Source of the DNA: Andeanibacterium sp035497315
Lineage (GTDB): Bacteria > Pseudomonadota > Alphaproteobacteria > Sphingomonadales > Sphingomonadaceae
Assembly: GCA_035497315.1 (NCBI GenBank)
Contig: DATJDU010000051.1
Coordinates: 1-64,000 of the forward strand
Reading direction: 5' to 3'
DNA: 64,000 nt
The translations under genes and the position numbers were made by a program. The number at the start of each line of letters is the position of its first letter. Position 1 is the stretch's first letter. Positions 15,458 to 24,005 of the stretch are shown here, in pieces. Below the pieces are notes generated by a model. That model searched no databases. It was given only the letters and a program-made list of their open reading frames with translations, and was not told where the DNA came from.

Positions 15458-15763
15458 TTATTCGGGAACGTAGACCAGATTGCCGTCCGGCAGGCGATAG
15501 GTCGTGCCCGCCTTCACCCCGCCGCCCTTCCCCACCCGGTCGGTGGAAGTATAGCGTTCCAGCTTCTCGCCATCCTTGATCGTGATGGTCATGTCCTCCT
15601 TGCCGGGATTTTCCACGACAACGACCTGCTGCGACTGGAAGGGGTTGAGCGGGTTACGCGCGATCAGCACCATCAACACCGCGCAGATCACCAGGAACAG
15701 GTCCACCAGATTGACCACGGAGAGGATGGGATCGTCGGCCTCATCATCTTCGAGAAAGCGCAT
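15458..15763 (-). CDS. DUF2149 small membrane protein
   Basis: This 101-residue protein starts at the ATG at 15763 (TGATG overlap with the ExbB-like gene). One membrane helix (NLVDLFLVICAVLMVLIA) lies at residues about 19-36, after an acidic FLEDDEADDPILS leader. A periplasmic tail, QQVVVVENPGKEDMTITIKD...YRLPDGNLVYV, follows. This is the DUF2149 layout, similar to ExbD/TolR (one helix with an Asp plus a periplasmic domain). It is the last gene of the TonB receptor-CobN-ExbB operon. I infer that it acts as the ExbD-like partner of the proton channel. Confidence 0.8.
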   Translation of the reverse strand: MRFLEDDEADDPILSVVNLVDLFLVICAVLMVLIARNPLNPFQSQQVVVVENPGKEDMTITIKDGEKLERYTSTDRVGKGGGVKAGTTYRLPDGNLVYVPE

Positions 15764-16248
15764 CACGCCTGCTCCGCGCGGGTTTCGATTTCGCGCAGTT
15801 CTTCCAGCAGCCAGCGACGGCGGATGGTATAGACAAAGAAGCTGAGCGATGCGGCGACCAGCGCCAGGATCACCGAAGAAAACGCCACGACGAGATTCTT
15901 GCCGACGGCCGCGCTGTCATTGCTGCCCAGTGCCAGCAGGGCGGGCCCCATCGGGATCATGGTGGCCACCAGCCCCAGCATCGGCGCGCTGCGCGATACG
16001 ATCCGCAGCCATTCCAGGCGGCGCATGATCAGCAATTCCAGATCGTCCGCTGCGCAATGGGTGCGAAGCTGATGGGCTGTAAGGGGCCGTGCCATCCTGC
16101 CCATGGCGCGCAAACCCGCTTCCACCGCGAACCGGCCAAGGCTGACAAGCGAATAGGCAAGCGCAGCGAAGATCAGGGCGATCACCGGCACGAGGAACAG
16201 GCGGGAGGCATCGTAAAGGGTCGCTTCAAGCGCGGGCATCTGAGACAT
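15763..16248 (-). CDS. MotA/TolQ/ExbB-type proton channel protein
   Basis: This 161-residue protein has three predicted helices: FLVPVIALIFAALAYSLVSL (near residue 17), PMLGLVATMIPMGPALLAL (near 89) and NLVVAFSSVILALVAASLSFFVYTI (near 118). The proline-containing helix 2 and Ala/Ser-rich helix 3 are typical of ExbB/TolQ subunits that use the proton-motive force. Its start overlaps the 3' end of cobN by 23 bp, and its stop overlaps the DUF2149 start. It is shorter than canonical ExbB. It probably energises the CobN-like protein or its dedicated receptor rather than serving all TonB receptors. Confidence 0.88.
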   Translation of the reverse strand: MSQMPALEATLYDASRLFLVPVIALIFAALAYSLVSLGRFAVEAGLRAMGRMARPLTAHQLRTHCAADDLELLIMRRLEWLRIVSRSAPMLGLVATMIPMGPALLALGSNDSAAVGKNLVVAFSSVILALVAASLSFFVYTIRRRWLLEELREIETRAEQA

Positions 16249-19200
16249 TCCGGTTTATGGAGAGAAGGTGCCGGCGCACTTCGGCAAGCGCACCGGTGAC
16301 GAAGAAAAGCAGCAGAGCCGCAAGGGCGAGAATCTGCCCAAGGGGAAATGCCGCGGCTGCCCCTGAAGGTGGCGGCGCGAGTTTTTGCAGGATGCGGCCA
16401 CTCGGTGGTGCCACGGCGCGCGCTGGCGCAGCTTCCGGCGCCGCGGCAAGCGACGAGGACATCGATGCTGCAGCAGGAGCAAGGCCGAAGCCCTGCCCGG
16501 CGGGGGATGGGGGCGATGCCGCTTCGGCTTTGGCCAGCGCAGCCTGCAACTGCGCCCGCCGCTGCTCCAGTGAATGGCGCGTGGCCTCGTCCGCCCGCCA
16601 ATAATCGCGGCGGACCGCTTCCAGCATCCGCTCCACGATCTGCAGTTGCGCGGTCGGATGGACCTGCTCGAAGAAACGGTCGAGCCCCAGATTGCGCGTA
16701 TCGCGCACATAGGTGTCATGCATCGCCTGCCACTGGTCGGCCCGCACACTCGCCGGATCGGCCACCTGCCAGCCCCACAGATTGTTGACGATCGCCAGCA
16801 TCTCGTTGGCGCCGGCATAGCCTTCGCCCTGCATTGCCCCGATCCATTGCGGGTTGAGATAACGCGCCCGCAACTCCTCGGACAGGAAGGAGGCGGCGGT
16901 GGTCATCCGCGCCTCTCCGCCGCGCATGTCGGTGACGAACAGGTCGGGCGATTTTCCGGTGAGCGAGCGGATCGCCAGCGAGAGGCCGCCCAGATGCTCG
17001 AAAGGATGATCGGTCGAAAGCAGGCCATGCAGGTTGGATGAGCGCATCAGCACCGCCGCATCGACTCCCCGCAACTGCTCAGCAAACAGATTGGCCCCGT
17101 CCAGTTTCAGCCCCCATTCGCGCGCGCCATAGGCATATTGCATCCGGGCGAGGAATGGATCGGCCAGGTCGCTCTCCTCCTGCCAGCCGCTATCCTTCAG
17201 AACCGCATCGGGCAGGCCGGTGCCATAATCCCCCGGCGCATTGGTGAAGATGCGCAGGCGCGAAAGGTCTCTCGCGCGGGCCGGGTCGATCCCCTGCGCG
17301 ATCAGTTGCCGCTCCATCGCGCGGGCATTGGCCGCCGGGCCGGATTGCTCGTCCAGTGCGGCGATGCGATCGATCCCATCGGCCAGCAGGCGCATGAACG
17401 CATCGAACTGGTCCCGATAAACGCTGGTCGGCTGCATCACCACGTCGATGCGCGGGCGGCCCAGTTCTGCCTGGGGCACGATTTCCAGCCGCTCTACCCT
17501 TCCGCCCCGGCCCCATACGGGGCGCAGGCCCAGCGCGTGAAGAATCTGCCCCTCGCCAATGCCGAGCGTACGGATCGTCTCGCCCGAGAACATGGAGAAA
17601 GCGAGCTTCTTCGGCATCTCCCCCTGATGGCCGGCGCGATAGGCCTCGATCAGGCGGTCCAACGCTTTGCCACCTTCCTCATAGGCGGCAGGTGCAGGCA
17701 CTTTCTCGGCTTCGAATGCGTAGAGATTGCGCCCGCTCGGCACTTCAGGATTGCGGACCGGGTCGCCGCCCGCCCCGCCACGGACGAAGCGCCCGGCAAG
17801 GCCCGCAAGCAGCGCCTCGGTCTCGCCCGGCGCCGCCAGATTGCGGTCATAGGCTGCCGCCCGCTCGATTTGCTCGCGCAGCGCGGGGTCGGTGACAGAA
17901 GCGATGTCCCCGCCCTCGCGCAAATATCGGGCCAGAGTGCGATAGGGTTTGCTCTGGCGGATGGCGCTGAAATCCTCCGCGAAGCTTTCCTGCGGATCTT
18001 CGCCCAGAACCTTCAGGAAATCCGGGCCCAATTGCTGCATCACAGTCGTCAGCCGCTCATCGGGGCCTGCCGGCTCGCCGAAGACATGCAGGCCCAGCGG
18101 GATCGAACTGCGCGCCATCTGGTGCAGATGATCGTGAAGCGCGCTGTAATAGCCGGTAAAGTCGGCCGCTATCGCTTCATCGCTCCAGCCGAGATCCGCA
18201 TCGAGGTAAGCGGAACGCGCCTGAGACACGATCTGCGCCGCGACCCGATCGCGCACCGGGCCTTCCTCAAGCTGGGCATATTGGTGAATCAACACGTGGA
18301 TATCGCGCAATTCGTCATAGAGGCCGGAAGGCGCGAAGGGCGGCGTCTGGTGGCTGACCGTAACGGCCCTGCCCCGCCTGCGCGCCTGGATCGCCTCGGC
18401 CACATTGTCCTGAATATAGGGATAGAACACCGGCAGATCGCCCAGCAGCAGGAAGGGGTAATCCCCCGCCCACAGCCCGCGATCCTTGCCCGGCGTCCAT
18501 TCCTGCGTGCCATGCGTGCCGAAATGGATGATCGCATCCGCTTTGCCGTCGCTACGGGCCCACAGATAGGTGGCGAGATAACGATGATCCGGCGCAAGCT
18601 TGAGATCGTGCGTTGCCCGGGCAGGATCGCCGCCCCGGGGCGGCTGCGGCAGGATGGAAAGCTTGCCCAGTTGCAGCCGGGGGATAATGAACGCGCCGTT
18701 TCGCACGGCAGGGCTCTTTTCCGGCGGCCCCCAACTGGCCAGCACTTCCTGCTGGCGGGAAGCTGGCAGCGTCTCGAACCATGCCTGATAGGCAGATATT
18801 GGCAGTTTCACCGCGAGCCCGCGCGCCAGAAGGTCATCCAGCGTTTCAGGGCGATAGAGGCCCCCCAGCATCGCCTGCCCTGCGGCGATCAGTGCCTGTT
18901 CGCCTTCCACTTTCACATCATAGCCGGCAGCAGCCAGGTCGGTGCTCAGCCTGGCCAGGCTGAGAGGGAGATTGAGGTGCGATGCCGCAAGGTTCTTCTC
19001 GCCATTGGGATAGTTCCAGAAGAACAGGGCGAGGTGCTTTTCGGCAGGCGGCTTCGCACGCAAGGCCGCGAGGCGCGCCAGCTTGGCCGTTAGCAATTCG
19101 ACCTGCTCTGCAATCGGTACCGGGGCGCCCTCTTCCACTGCGCCGATCACCAGCGGATCGGAAACACCCCAGCTTTCGGGCACGCTGAGCATGACTGCGG

Positions 19201-20110
19201 CGGACATTCCCCCCACACCGCTGACCGCGCGGCGCCATTCCTCCGCAGTGCCGGAACGGTCCATGATCGCTTGCAACACCGGAATGTCCAGAGCCTCGAA
19301 CTCCGCCCTGCGGGCATCGCCGTTTTGCATATGCGTAAGATTGACCAACGCCTGCGCGCCAAGCGGCCGCAGGAAGCGGTCGAGCGCCTGAGGATCGGCT
19401 TCGTCATACCAGATGAACACAGGCGCGAGCCCTCGTGCTTCCGCACTACGGGTCAGCGCATCCAGCACAGCGGTCTGCATATCGCGCAGCTGGCCTTCGG
19501 AAATGGCAAAGGACACAACCGGGCGCCCGGCCCTGCCACTCTCGCTCAGCCATGCGCCGAAATCCTCCGGCGACGTGAAGGTTTTGCCGGCAGCCGGGTG
19601 CCACAGGCCGCTCCGAGGCAGGCTCTGCGGCGCGGGCAATCCGGCGAGATCCTTGCCCTCCAGCACGAGAGGCACTGCCGCCACGAAAGCGCGCAGATTG
19701 CCTTCTCCGCCGCCCGCATAATAGCCGATCAGCGCGCGCGCCGCTGCTGGCCCGATATTGCCGAACCCCGGGGGCCCTCCACCGATCTTGATCCACGGAA
19801 TCTGCAATGCATCCGTATCGCCCACCGCTTTGACCACGGCCGCCATGTCGTTCGGGCGAGGCCCGTCTAGCAGCAGAATGGAGGCGCCCTGAACCGGATC
19901 TCCACCCTCCCATTCTTCGACATAGCTCCATTCAATCCGGTATCCGGCCTCTCGCGCCCAGCCCTGCAACTGGCGATATTTTGCCGGAAGGACGAAATCG
20001 GTCGCCACGATGCGAAGCACCGGCACCGGAGGGGCTGCGGGGCCCTGTTCCTGCGCCATTGCGAGCGTGGGCAGGAACAGACCGGCCAGAAAAGCGATAA
20101 GCCAGCGCAT
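16226..20110 (-). CDS. Exported, membrane-anchored CobN/BchH-like chelatase subunit (HmuS-like)
   Basis: This 1294-residue protein contains the whole CobN/Mg-chelatase large-subunit fold from about residue 25 to 1170. Examples are IHFGTHGTQEWTPGKDRGLW near residue 525, FSMFSGETIRTLGIGEGQIL near 845, and IDVVMQPTSVYRDQFDAF. Unlike cytosolic CobN it starts with a signal peptide (MRWLIAFLAGLFLPTLAMAQ) and ends with a Pro/Ala linker and a membrane helix (LALAALLLFFVTGALAEVRR), so it should face the periplasm. No cobS, cobT or chlI/chlD ATPase gene is nearby. The gene lies 4 bp behind a TonB receptor and is followed by ExbB-like and DUF2149 genes, as in the hmu haem operon of Bacteroidetes. I infer metal removal from, or handling of, an imported tetrapyrrole. 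Confidence 0.88.
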   Translation of the reverse strand: MRWLIAFLAGLFLPTLAMAQEQGPAAPPVPVLRIVATDFVLPAKYRQLQGWAREAGYRIEWSYVEEWEGGDPVQGASILLLDGPRPNDMAAVVKAVGDTDALQIPWIKIGGGPPGFGNIGPAAARALIGYYAGGGEGNLRAFVAAVPLVLEGKDLAGLPAPQSLPRSGLWHPAAGKTFTSPEDFGAWLSESGRAGRPVVSFAISEGQLRDMQTAVLDALTRSAEARGLAPVFIWYDEADPQALDRFLRPLGAQALVNLTHMQNGDARRAEFEALDIPVLQAIMDRSGTAEEWRRAVSGVGGMSAAVMLSVPESWGVSDPLVIGAVEEGAPVPIAEQVELLTAKLARLAALRAKPPAEKHLALFFWNYPNGEKNLAASHLNLPLSLARLSTDLAAAGYDVKVEGEQALIAAGQAMLGGLYRPETLDDLLARGLAVKLPISAYQAWFETLPASRQQEVLASWGPPEKSPAVRNGAFIIPRLQLGKLSILPQPPRGGDPARATHDLKLAPDHRYLATYLWARSDGKADAIIHFGTHGTQEWTPGKDRGLWAGDYPFLLLGDLPVFYPYIQDNVAEAIQARRRGRAVTVSHQTPPFAPSGLYDELRDIHVLIHQYAQLEEGPVRDRVAAQIVSQARSAYLDADLGWSDEAIAADFTGYYSALHDHLHQMARSSIPLGLHVFGEPAGPDERLTTVMQQLGPDFLKVLGEDPQESFAEDFSAIRQSKPYRTLARYLREGGDIASVTDPALREQIERAAAYDRNLAAPGETEALLAGLAGRFVRGGAGGDPVRNPEVPSGRNLYAFEAEKVPAPAAYEEGGKALDRLIEAYRAGHQGEMPKKLAFSMFSGETIRTLGIGEGQILHALGLRPVWGRGGRVERLEIVPQAELGRPRIDVVMQPTSVYRDQFDAFMRLLADGIDRIAALDEQSGPAANARAMERQLIAQGIDPARARDLSRLRIFTNAPGDYGTGLPDAVLKDSGWQEESDLADPFLARMQYAYGAREWGLKLDGANLFAEQLRGVDAAVLMRSSNLHGLLSTDHPFEHLGGLSLAIRSLTGKSPDLFVTDMRGGEARMTTAASFLSEELRARYLNPQWIGAMQGEGYAGANEMLAIVNNLWGWQVADPASVRADQWQAMHDTYVRDTRNLGLDRFFEQVHPTAQLQIVERMLEAVRRDYWRADEATRHSLEQRRAQLQAALAKAEAASPPSPAGQGFGLAPAAASMSSSLAAAPEAAPARAVAPPSGRILQKLAPPPSGAAAAFPLGQILALAALLLFFVTGALAEVRRHLLSINRNVSDARA

Positions 20111-20114
20111 CGCG

Positions 20115-22079
20115 TCAGATCGATGCGCCCAGCCCGACGAAGAAGACGCGGCCCGGCTCAGCGAAGCTGTACAACGCGCTGTCGTCCGCCAGCCGTTTTT
20201 TGAAGATATTGTCGATGCCTGCCTTCAGCGTCACTCCCTTCAGGATGTCGCGGCTCGCATCGAGCGACCACAGCTGATAGCCGGCGAGCCGCACCGGGGC
20301 ATTGTTCTGATAAACCGTCTGCGGCCCGGTGTAGCGGCCGCGAATATTGAGGGCGGTTTTCTCGTCGGGTTCCCAGGCGAGTTGCAGCTTGGCGCTGTGG
20401 TTCGGCCGCTCGGACAGCTCCTGATCGGCCGAGAGATCGCGTGGGTCCAGATAGGTGTAGCTCGCCGAGAGCTTGAGAGTGGAAAGCGGCGAAACTTCAC
20501 CGCCCACTTCCACCCCGCGAATGCGCGCCTCGTTCACATTGAGATAAGTCCGGCGTTCCTTGCCGCGAATGCCGCAGCTTTCCACGCATTGCGTCTGCAC
20601 CAGATTTTCGAGATCGTTCTCGAACAGGGTGACGCCGAAATTCCAGCTTGCGGCATGATAGGCGGCCCCGACTTCATAGCTGGTGGATGTCTCGGGCTCG
20701 AGATCGGGATTGCCGGTCACGATGAAGCGGCCACCGGCGGCCACCGTGATATAGCCGGGCGAAAGCTGTTTGAGGCTGGGCGCCTTGAACGCCTGGCCCA
20801 CGCCACCGCGCAGGGTCAGGCCCTCCACCGGTTCCAGTACCAGATAGGCGCGCGGGCTGGTGTGCCAGCCATATTGCGGATGATGGTCGAACCGGGCACC
20901 CGCCGTCAGCGTGGCCCATCTCGCCAGCTCCCATTCGTCCTGCACGAAGAGCGCATCGTGATCGACGCTGTCTTTTCCGGCAGTGTTGATCGTCGCATCC
21001 CGCAACTCCTCCTTGCGGTGCTCGGCGCCAATGGTGATCCGGTTGCCTGCCAGCGGAGCAAAAGTGACACGCCCGTCCACCACCGTGTCCACGCCCTTGG
21101 TAGGGGAGGTCGGCGCCTGGTTCTGGTCGCGCTCATTCACGCGTTCCAGCGTGGAGCGATAGGCCCGCAACTGAAGCTCGGCCCAATCGAAGGTTCCGGT
21201 GTAACTGGCCGAACTGCGTGAACGGGTAATGTGGTCCTGATACTCATAATAGACCGGCGTTGTGCCGGTGGTCACCGTATCGCGGGCACGGTCATCGTCG
21301 ATCGCGGCATGGCCGATTTCGATCCGGTGGCCTTCCGCCGGCTGCCACCAGCCGATCACACTGCCGCTCCAGGCATTGCGCCCCTCAAGCTCGCTCTGCA
21401 GCGGATCTTCTTCGCTCTGCGTGCGCTCGCGCTTGCGATATTCGCCCCAGGCGACCAGCCCCAGGCCATCTGCCAGAGGACCGCCTGCCATTGCCGAAAG
21501 CTGCACCGTGTCGCCGCCTTCGCCGTCACGCATTCCGACCATGGCGAGCGCGCTCGCTTCGAAGCGATCTTCCGGCCTGCGGGTGATAACATTCACCACG
21601 CCGGCCAGCGCTTCCGATCCGTAAAGCGCCGAAAGCGGCCCGCGCACCACTTCGATGCGATCGATCGCGATGCTCGGCACCCAGCCGAGATCGAAATCGA
21701 CATGCGCCATATTCGCGGCTGCATCGTTGATGCGCTGGCCATCGACCAGAGTCAGAACGTGCTCGTTCGACATGCCCCGGATCGAAATGCCGCGCCGGGT
21801 CATCCCTACCCCGTTGATCAGCACCCCCGGTTCGTTCTCGATAGCCTCGGCCACGTCCTGCACCGGGCGGCGGCGTAATTGCTCGCCGGTAACGACGGAC
21901 ATGGAAGCAGGAGCTTCTTCAAGTGTCTGTTCGGATCGTGTGGCCGTGACAACGATAGCCCGGCCCGCAGAACCGCTTTCACTCGCGGCGATAGTCTGGA
22001 GAGATGACTGGGCCTCGTTGGCGGCAACGGCCGAGGAAAGGGCCAGAGGCCCGAATGCAAGCGACTTCCAATAGTTCAT
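20115..22079 (-). CDS. TonB-dependent outer-membrane receptor linked to the CobN-like gene
   Basis: Started at the ATG at 22079, the protein has 654 residues. It has a short leader, a TonB box-like AIVVTATRSEQ near residue 43, the plug (VVTGEQLRRRPVQDVAEAIE, SIRGMSNEHVLTLVDGQRIN, IEVVRGPLSALYGSEALAGVV) and a 22-strand barrel ending in aromatic-poor GLGASI. FKAPSLKQL and GNPDLEPE resemble the FRAP and NPNL boxes of haem receptors, but the His usually found between them is absent. A Cys pair (TQCVESCG) lies in a late loop. It is the first gene of the four-gene operon with CobN, ExbB and DUF2149. The ligand is probably a metal-tetrapyrrole or siderophore; no cobalamin riboswitch precedes it. Confidence 0.9.
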   Translation of the reverse strand: MNYWKSLAFGPLALSSAVAANEAQSSLQTIAASESGSAGRAIVVTATRSEQTLEEAPASMSVVTGEQLRRRPVQDVAEAIENEPGVLINGVGMTRRGISIRGMSNEHVLTLVDGQRINDAAANMAHVDFDLGWVPSIAIDRIEVVRGPLSALYGSEALAGVVNVITRRPEDRFEASALAMVGMRDGEGGDTVQLSAMAGGPLADGLGLVAWGEYRKRERTQSEEDPLQSELEGRNAWSGSVIGWWQPAEGHRIEIGHAAIDDDRARDTVTTGTTPVYYEYQDHITRSRSSASYTGTFDWAELQLRAYRSTLERVNERDQNQAPTSPTKGVDTVVDGRVTFAPLAGNRITIGAEHRKEELRDATINTAGKDSVDHDALFVQDEWELARWATLTAGARFDHHPQYGWHTSPRAYLVLEPVEGLTLRGGVGQAFKAPSLKQLSPGYITVAAGGRFIVTGNPDLEPETSTSYEVGAAYHAASWNFGVTLFENDLENLVQTQCVESCGIRGKERRTYLNVNEARIRGVEVGGEVSPLSTLKLSASYTYLDPRDLSADQELSERPNHSAKLQLAWEPDEKTALNIRGRYTGPQTVYQNNAPVRLAGYQLWSLDASRDILKGVTLKAGIDNIFKKRLADDSALYSFAEPGRVFFVGLGASI

Positions 22080-22446
22080 GATGCCCCGAAGAGGTTGTTT
22101 TCTGATCGTGATGAAATGGTCGAACTGCCCACCGGCAAAATGGGCCAAGCGTCTTCTGCTCGCGCCGCGATATGTTACATCATCACATGATTCGCAAGAG
22201 CTTCGCTATGATTTCCCGTTCCGATCTATCGGCGCCCGGTGCCCTGCCCGCGCCCACCGCAATCGCGTATGTAACCTGCCGTAACGTCTGCGATTACCGT
22301 AATTTACTTGTTCCGCCCGCTTCCTCCGGCCGAAGCGCAGCCCGCGTGGCCAGGCATCGCCTCGGCCGCGAAGGGGAGAGTTTCATGCAAGGCACATACG
22401 GTTTCGCCCACCGGGCAATTATGCCCGAAGCGGGCAGCCTGCGTTC
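22080..22446. promoter_or_regulatory. Divergent promoter region between two metal-uptake operons
   Basis: No gene fits here. The stretch 22170-22310 is AT-richer. It contains ATGATTCGCAA at 22187-22197, whose complement TTGCGAATCAT matches half of an alphaproteobacterial Fur-type box. It also contains repeated GTAAC/GTTAC elements (near 22173, 22268 and 22281) and CGATTACCGTAATTTAC. A metal-responsive repressor acting on both operons is a reasonable inference. The hallmark motifs of a cobalamin riboswitch (AGCCAGGAGACC and GCCACTG) are absent on both strands. Confidence 0.4.
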
Positions 22447-23994
22447 ATGAAGGGCCAGCGCACGGCCTATTCCATCCATTCCTGGACCGGCCTGATCACA
22501 GGCTGGCTGCTGTTCGCCATCTGCCTGACCGGCACGCTCGTGGTCTACAAATTCCCGCTCAAGGCCCTGTCCAACCCCGAAATCGCCCGTGTCCACGGGG
22601 AAGACCGACTGGGGCCCGACGGAGCGCTGGCTGTATTTCGGCAGGCAGTGCCCGACGCCATGCCGCGAGTGGTGGCCTTTCCTTCCGATGCCTATTCGAT
22701 CCACCAATACAGCATCGTGGCCGAAGGGCCGGATGGGAAAGAGAAGCGCTATTGGGTCGATGCCGAAAGAGGCTCCGTGCGCCCCGAGCTGCAATCCGAC
22801 TTCGCGGACTTCATCCAGCGTCTGCATGCCGGGCTTTTCATGGGACAGAAAGGCCGCTGGATCGTCGGTGCACTTGGGCTGACGATGGCCGTTTCCATCA
22901 TTGCCGGGCTCTGGTTCCATTGGCCGCACCTGCGCCGCGACCTGTTTCATCTTCGGCTGGGCGCACACCGGCGCAAGGCCTGGGCAGATCTGCACAAAGC
23001 GGGCGGTGTATGGGCCCTGCCATTCCATATCGTGATAGCGCTGACGGGCGCATGGCTGGGGCTGGAGGGCCTGATAGGCATCCGTGCGTCGGATTCATCC
23101 CCGATCGAGATCGCAGGCGAAGGGCCCGGAAATCCCCTGCCGATCACGGACATTCTGCGCCGCGCAAAGGAAATCCGACCGGACCTGACGCCCAGCCATG
23201 TCAACATCGCCAATCTCGGCGTGGCGGGATCGACAATCAGGGTTCAGGGCGATCTGCCGGGCCACCGGCTGGTCCAGCGCGGACAGACCATGCTGGTCTT
23301 CGATGCGGATACCGGCCGCCTGCTGCAGACAGTGGACCGCACCCGGCAAGGGACAGGCCGCCATATTCTGGCGATGATGCGCCCCCTGCATTACGGCTAT
23401 TTCGCGCCACCCGTGAGTGAGATCGCCTATTTCTTGCTCGGGGCGCTCAGCACCGTGCTCGTAGCCTCAGGCATGTTCATCTGGGCCGAGCGGGACCGGC
23501 GCCGACGCCATCCGCGCGATCCGGAAGCCGTGACCGGCATGGAGCGCGCGAATGCCGCGATCATGGGCGGATTGATGGCGGCGCTCTCCTTGCTCGCGGT
23601 GTTTCACGGTATAGCCCGCCTCTGGGAACCGGCCTCCTTCGGCATGGTCGGGGGCTTCCGCTTCCTCGCCAGCCAGGATCTGCTCTCCGGCCGCATCACC
23701 GCCCCCGAGCTCTGGCTGTTCCTGGCGATGTGGGCGGGGATTGGGCTGCTGCTCTGCCGCATGGCCCCGCTGCGCGCGTGGCGGATGACGCTTGCGTTCA
23801 ACACCGCTGCGCTGACTGGCCTTGTCGCGCTCACTCTGGTGCCCGTTCGCGGAACTCAGCTGCTCTCGTCTCCGCTCTCGGACGGAGCTGGTTATGCGGC
23901 TGCATGCCTGGCGATGGCAGGCGCCTTCTTCCTCTCATTCCGCCGTCTTCGCGACGCCGCGCCACAGCAAACCAAACAGAAAAACAACCTATGA
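22447..23994 (+). CDS. PepSY-associated transmembrane protein (siderophore reductase-like)
   Basis: This 515-residue inner-membrane protein begins with the PepSY_TM helix YSIHSWTGLITGWLLFAICLTGTLVVYK. Periplasmic PepSY segments follow (residues about 60-140 and 230-310), with His-bearing helices such as RLHAGLFMGQKGRWIVGALGL, WADLHKAGGVWALPFHIVIALTG and MMRPLHYGYF. Four further C-terminal helices extend to the end. Such proteins (PiuB/FoxB/FsqB type) take part in iron-siderophore use, probably by haem-dependent reduction of the ferric complex in the periplasm. Its TGA overlaps an ATG at 23991 just before the siderophore receptor, so the pair is translationally linked. Confidence 0.87.
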   Translation: MKGQRTAYSIHSWTGLITGWLLFAICLTGTLVVYKFPLKALSNPEIARVHGEDRLGPDGALAVFRQAVPDAMPRVVAFPSDAYSIHQYSIVAEGPDGKEKRYWVDAERGSVRPELQSDFADFIQRLHAGLFMGQKGRWIVGALGLTMAVSIIAGLWFHWPHLRRDLFHLRLGAHRRKAWADLHKAGGVWALPFHIVIALTGAWLGLEGLIGIRASDSSPIEIAGEGPGNPLPITDILRRAKEIRPDLTPSHVNIANLGVAGSTIRVQGDLPGHRLVQRGQTMLVFDADTGRLLQTVDRTRQGTGRHILAMMRPLHYGYFAPPVSEIAYFLLGALSTVLVASGMFIWAERDRRRRHPRDPEAVTGMERANAAIMGGLMAALSLLAVFHGIARLWEPASFGMVGGFRFLASQDLLSGRITAPELWLFLAMWAGIGLLLCRMAPLRAWRMTLAFNTAALTGLVALTLVPVRGTQLLSSPLSDGAGYAAACLAMAGAFFLSFRRLRDAAPQQTKQKNNL

Positions 23995-24005
23995 GGAACC
24001 ATTCC

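Noticed and set aside
15458..16248. General TonB-ExbB-ExbD energising complex
   Set aside because: There is no tonB gene, the ExbB-like protein is short, and DUF2149 replaces ExbD; tight linkage to the CobN gene points to a dedicated role.
17138..19093. 651-codon plus-strand frame
   Set aside because: It is a shadow of the CobN-like gene with compositionally biased translation; the minus-strand protein has clear family signatures.
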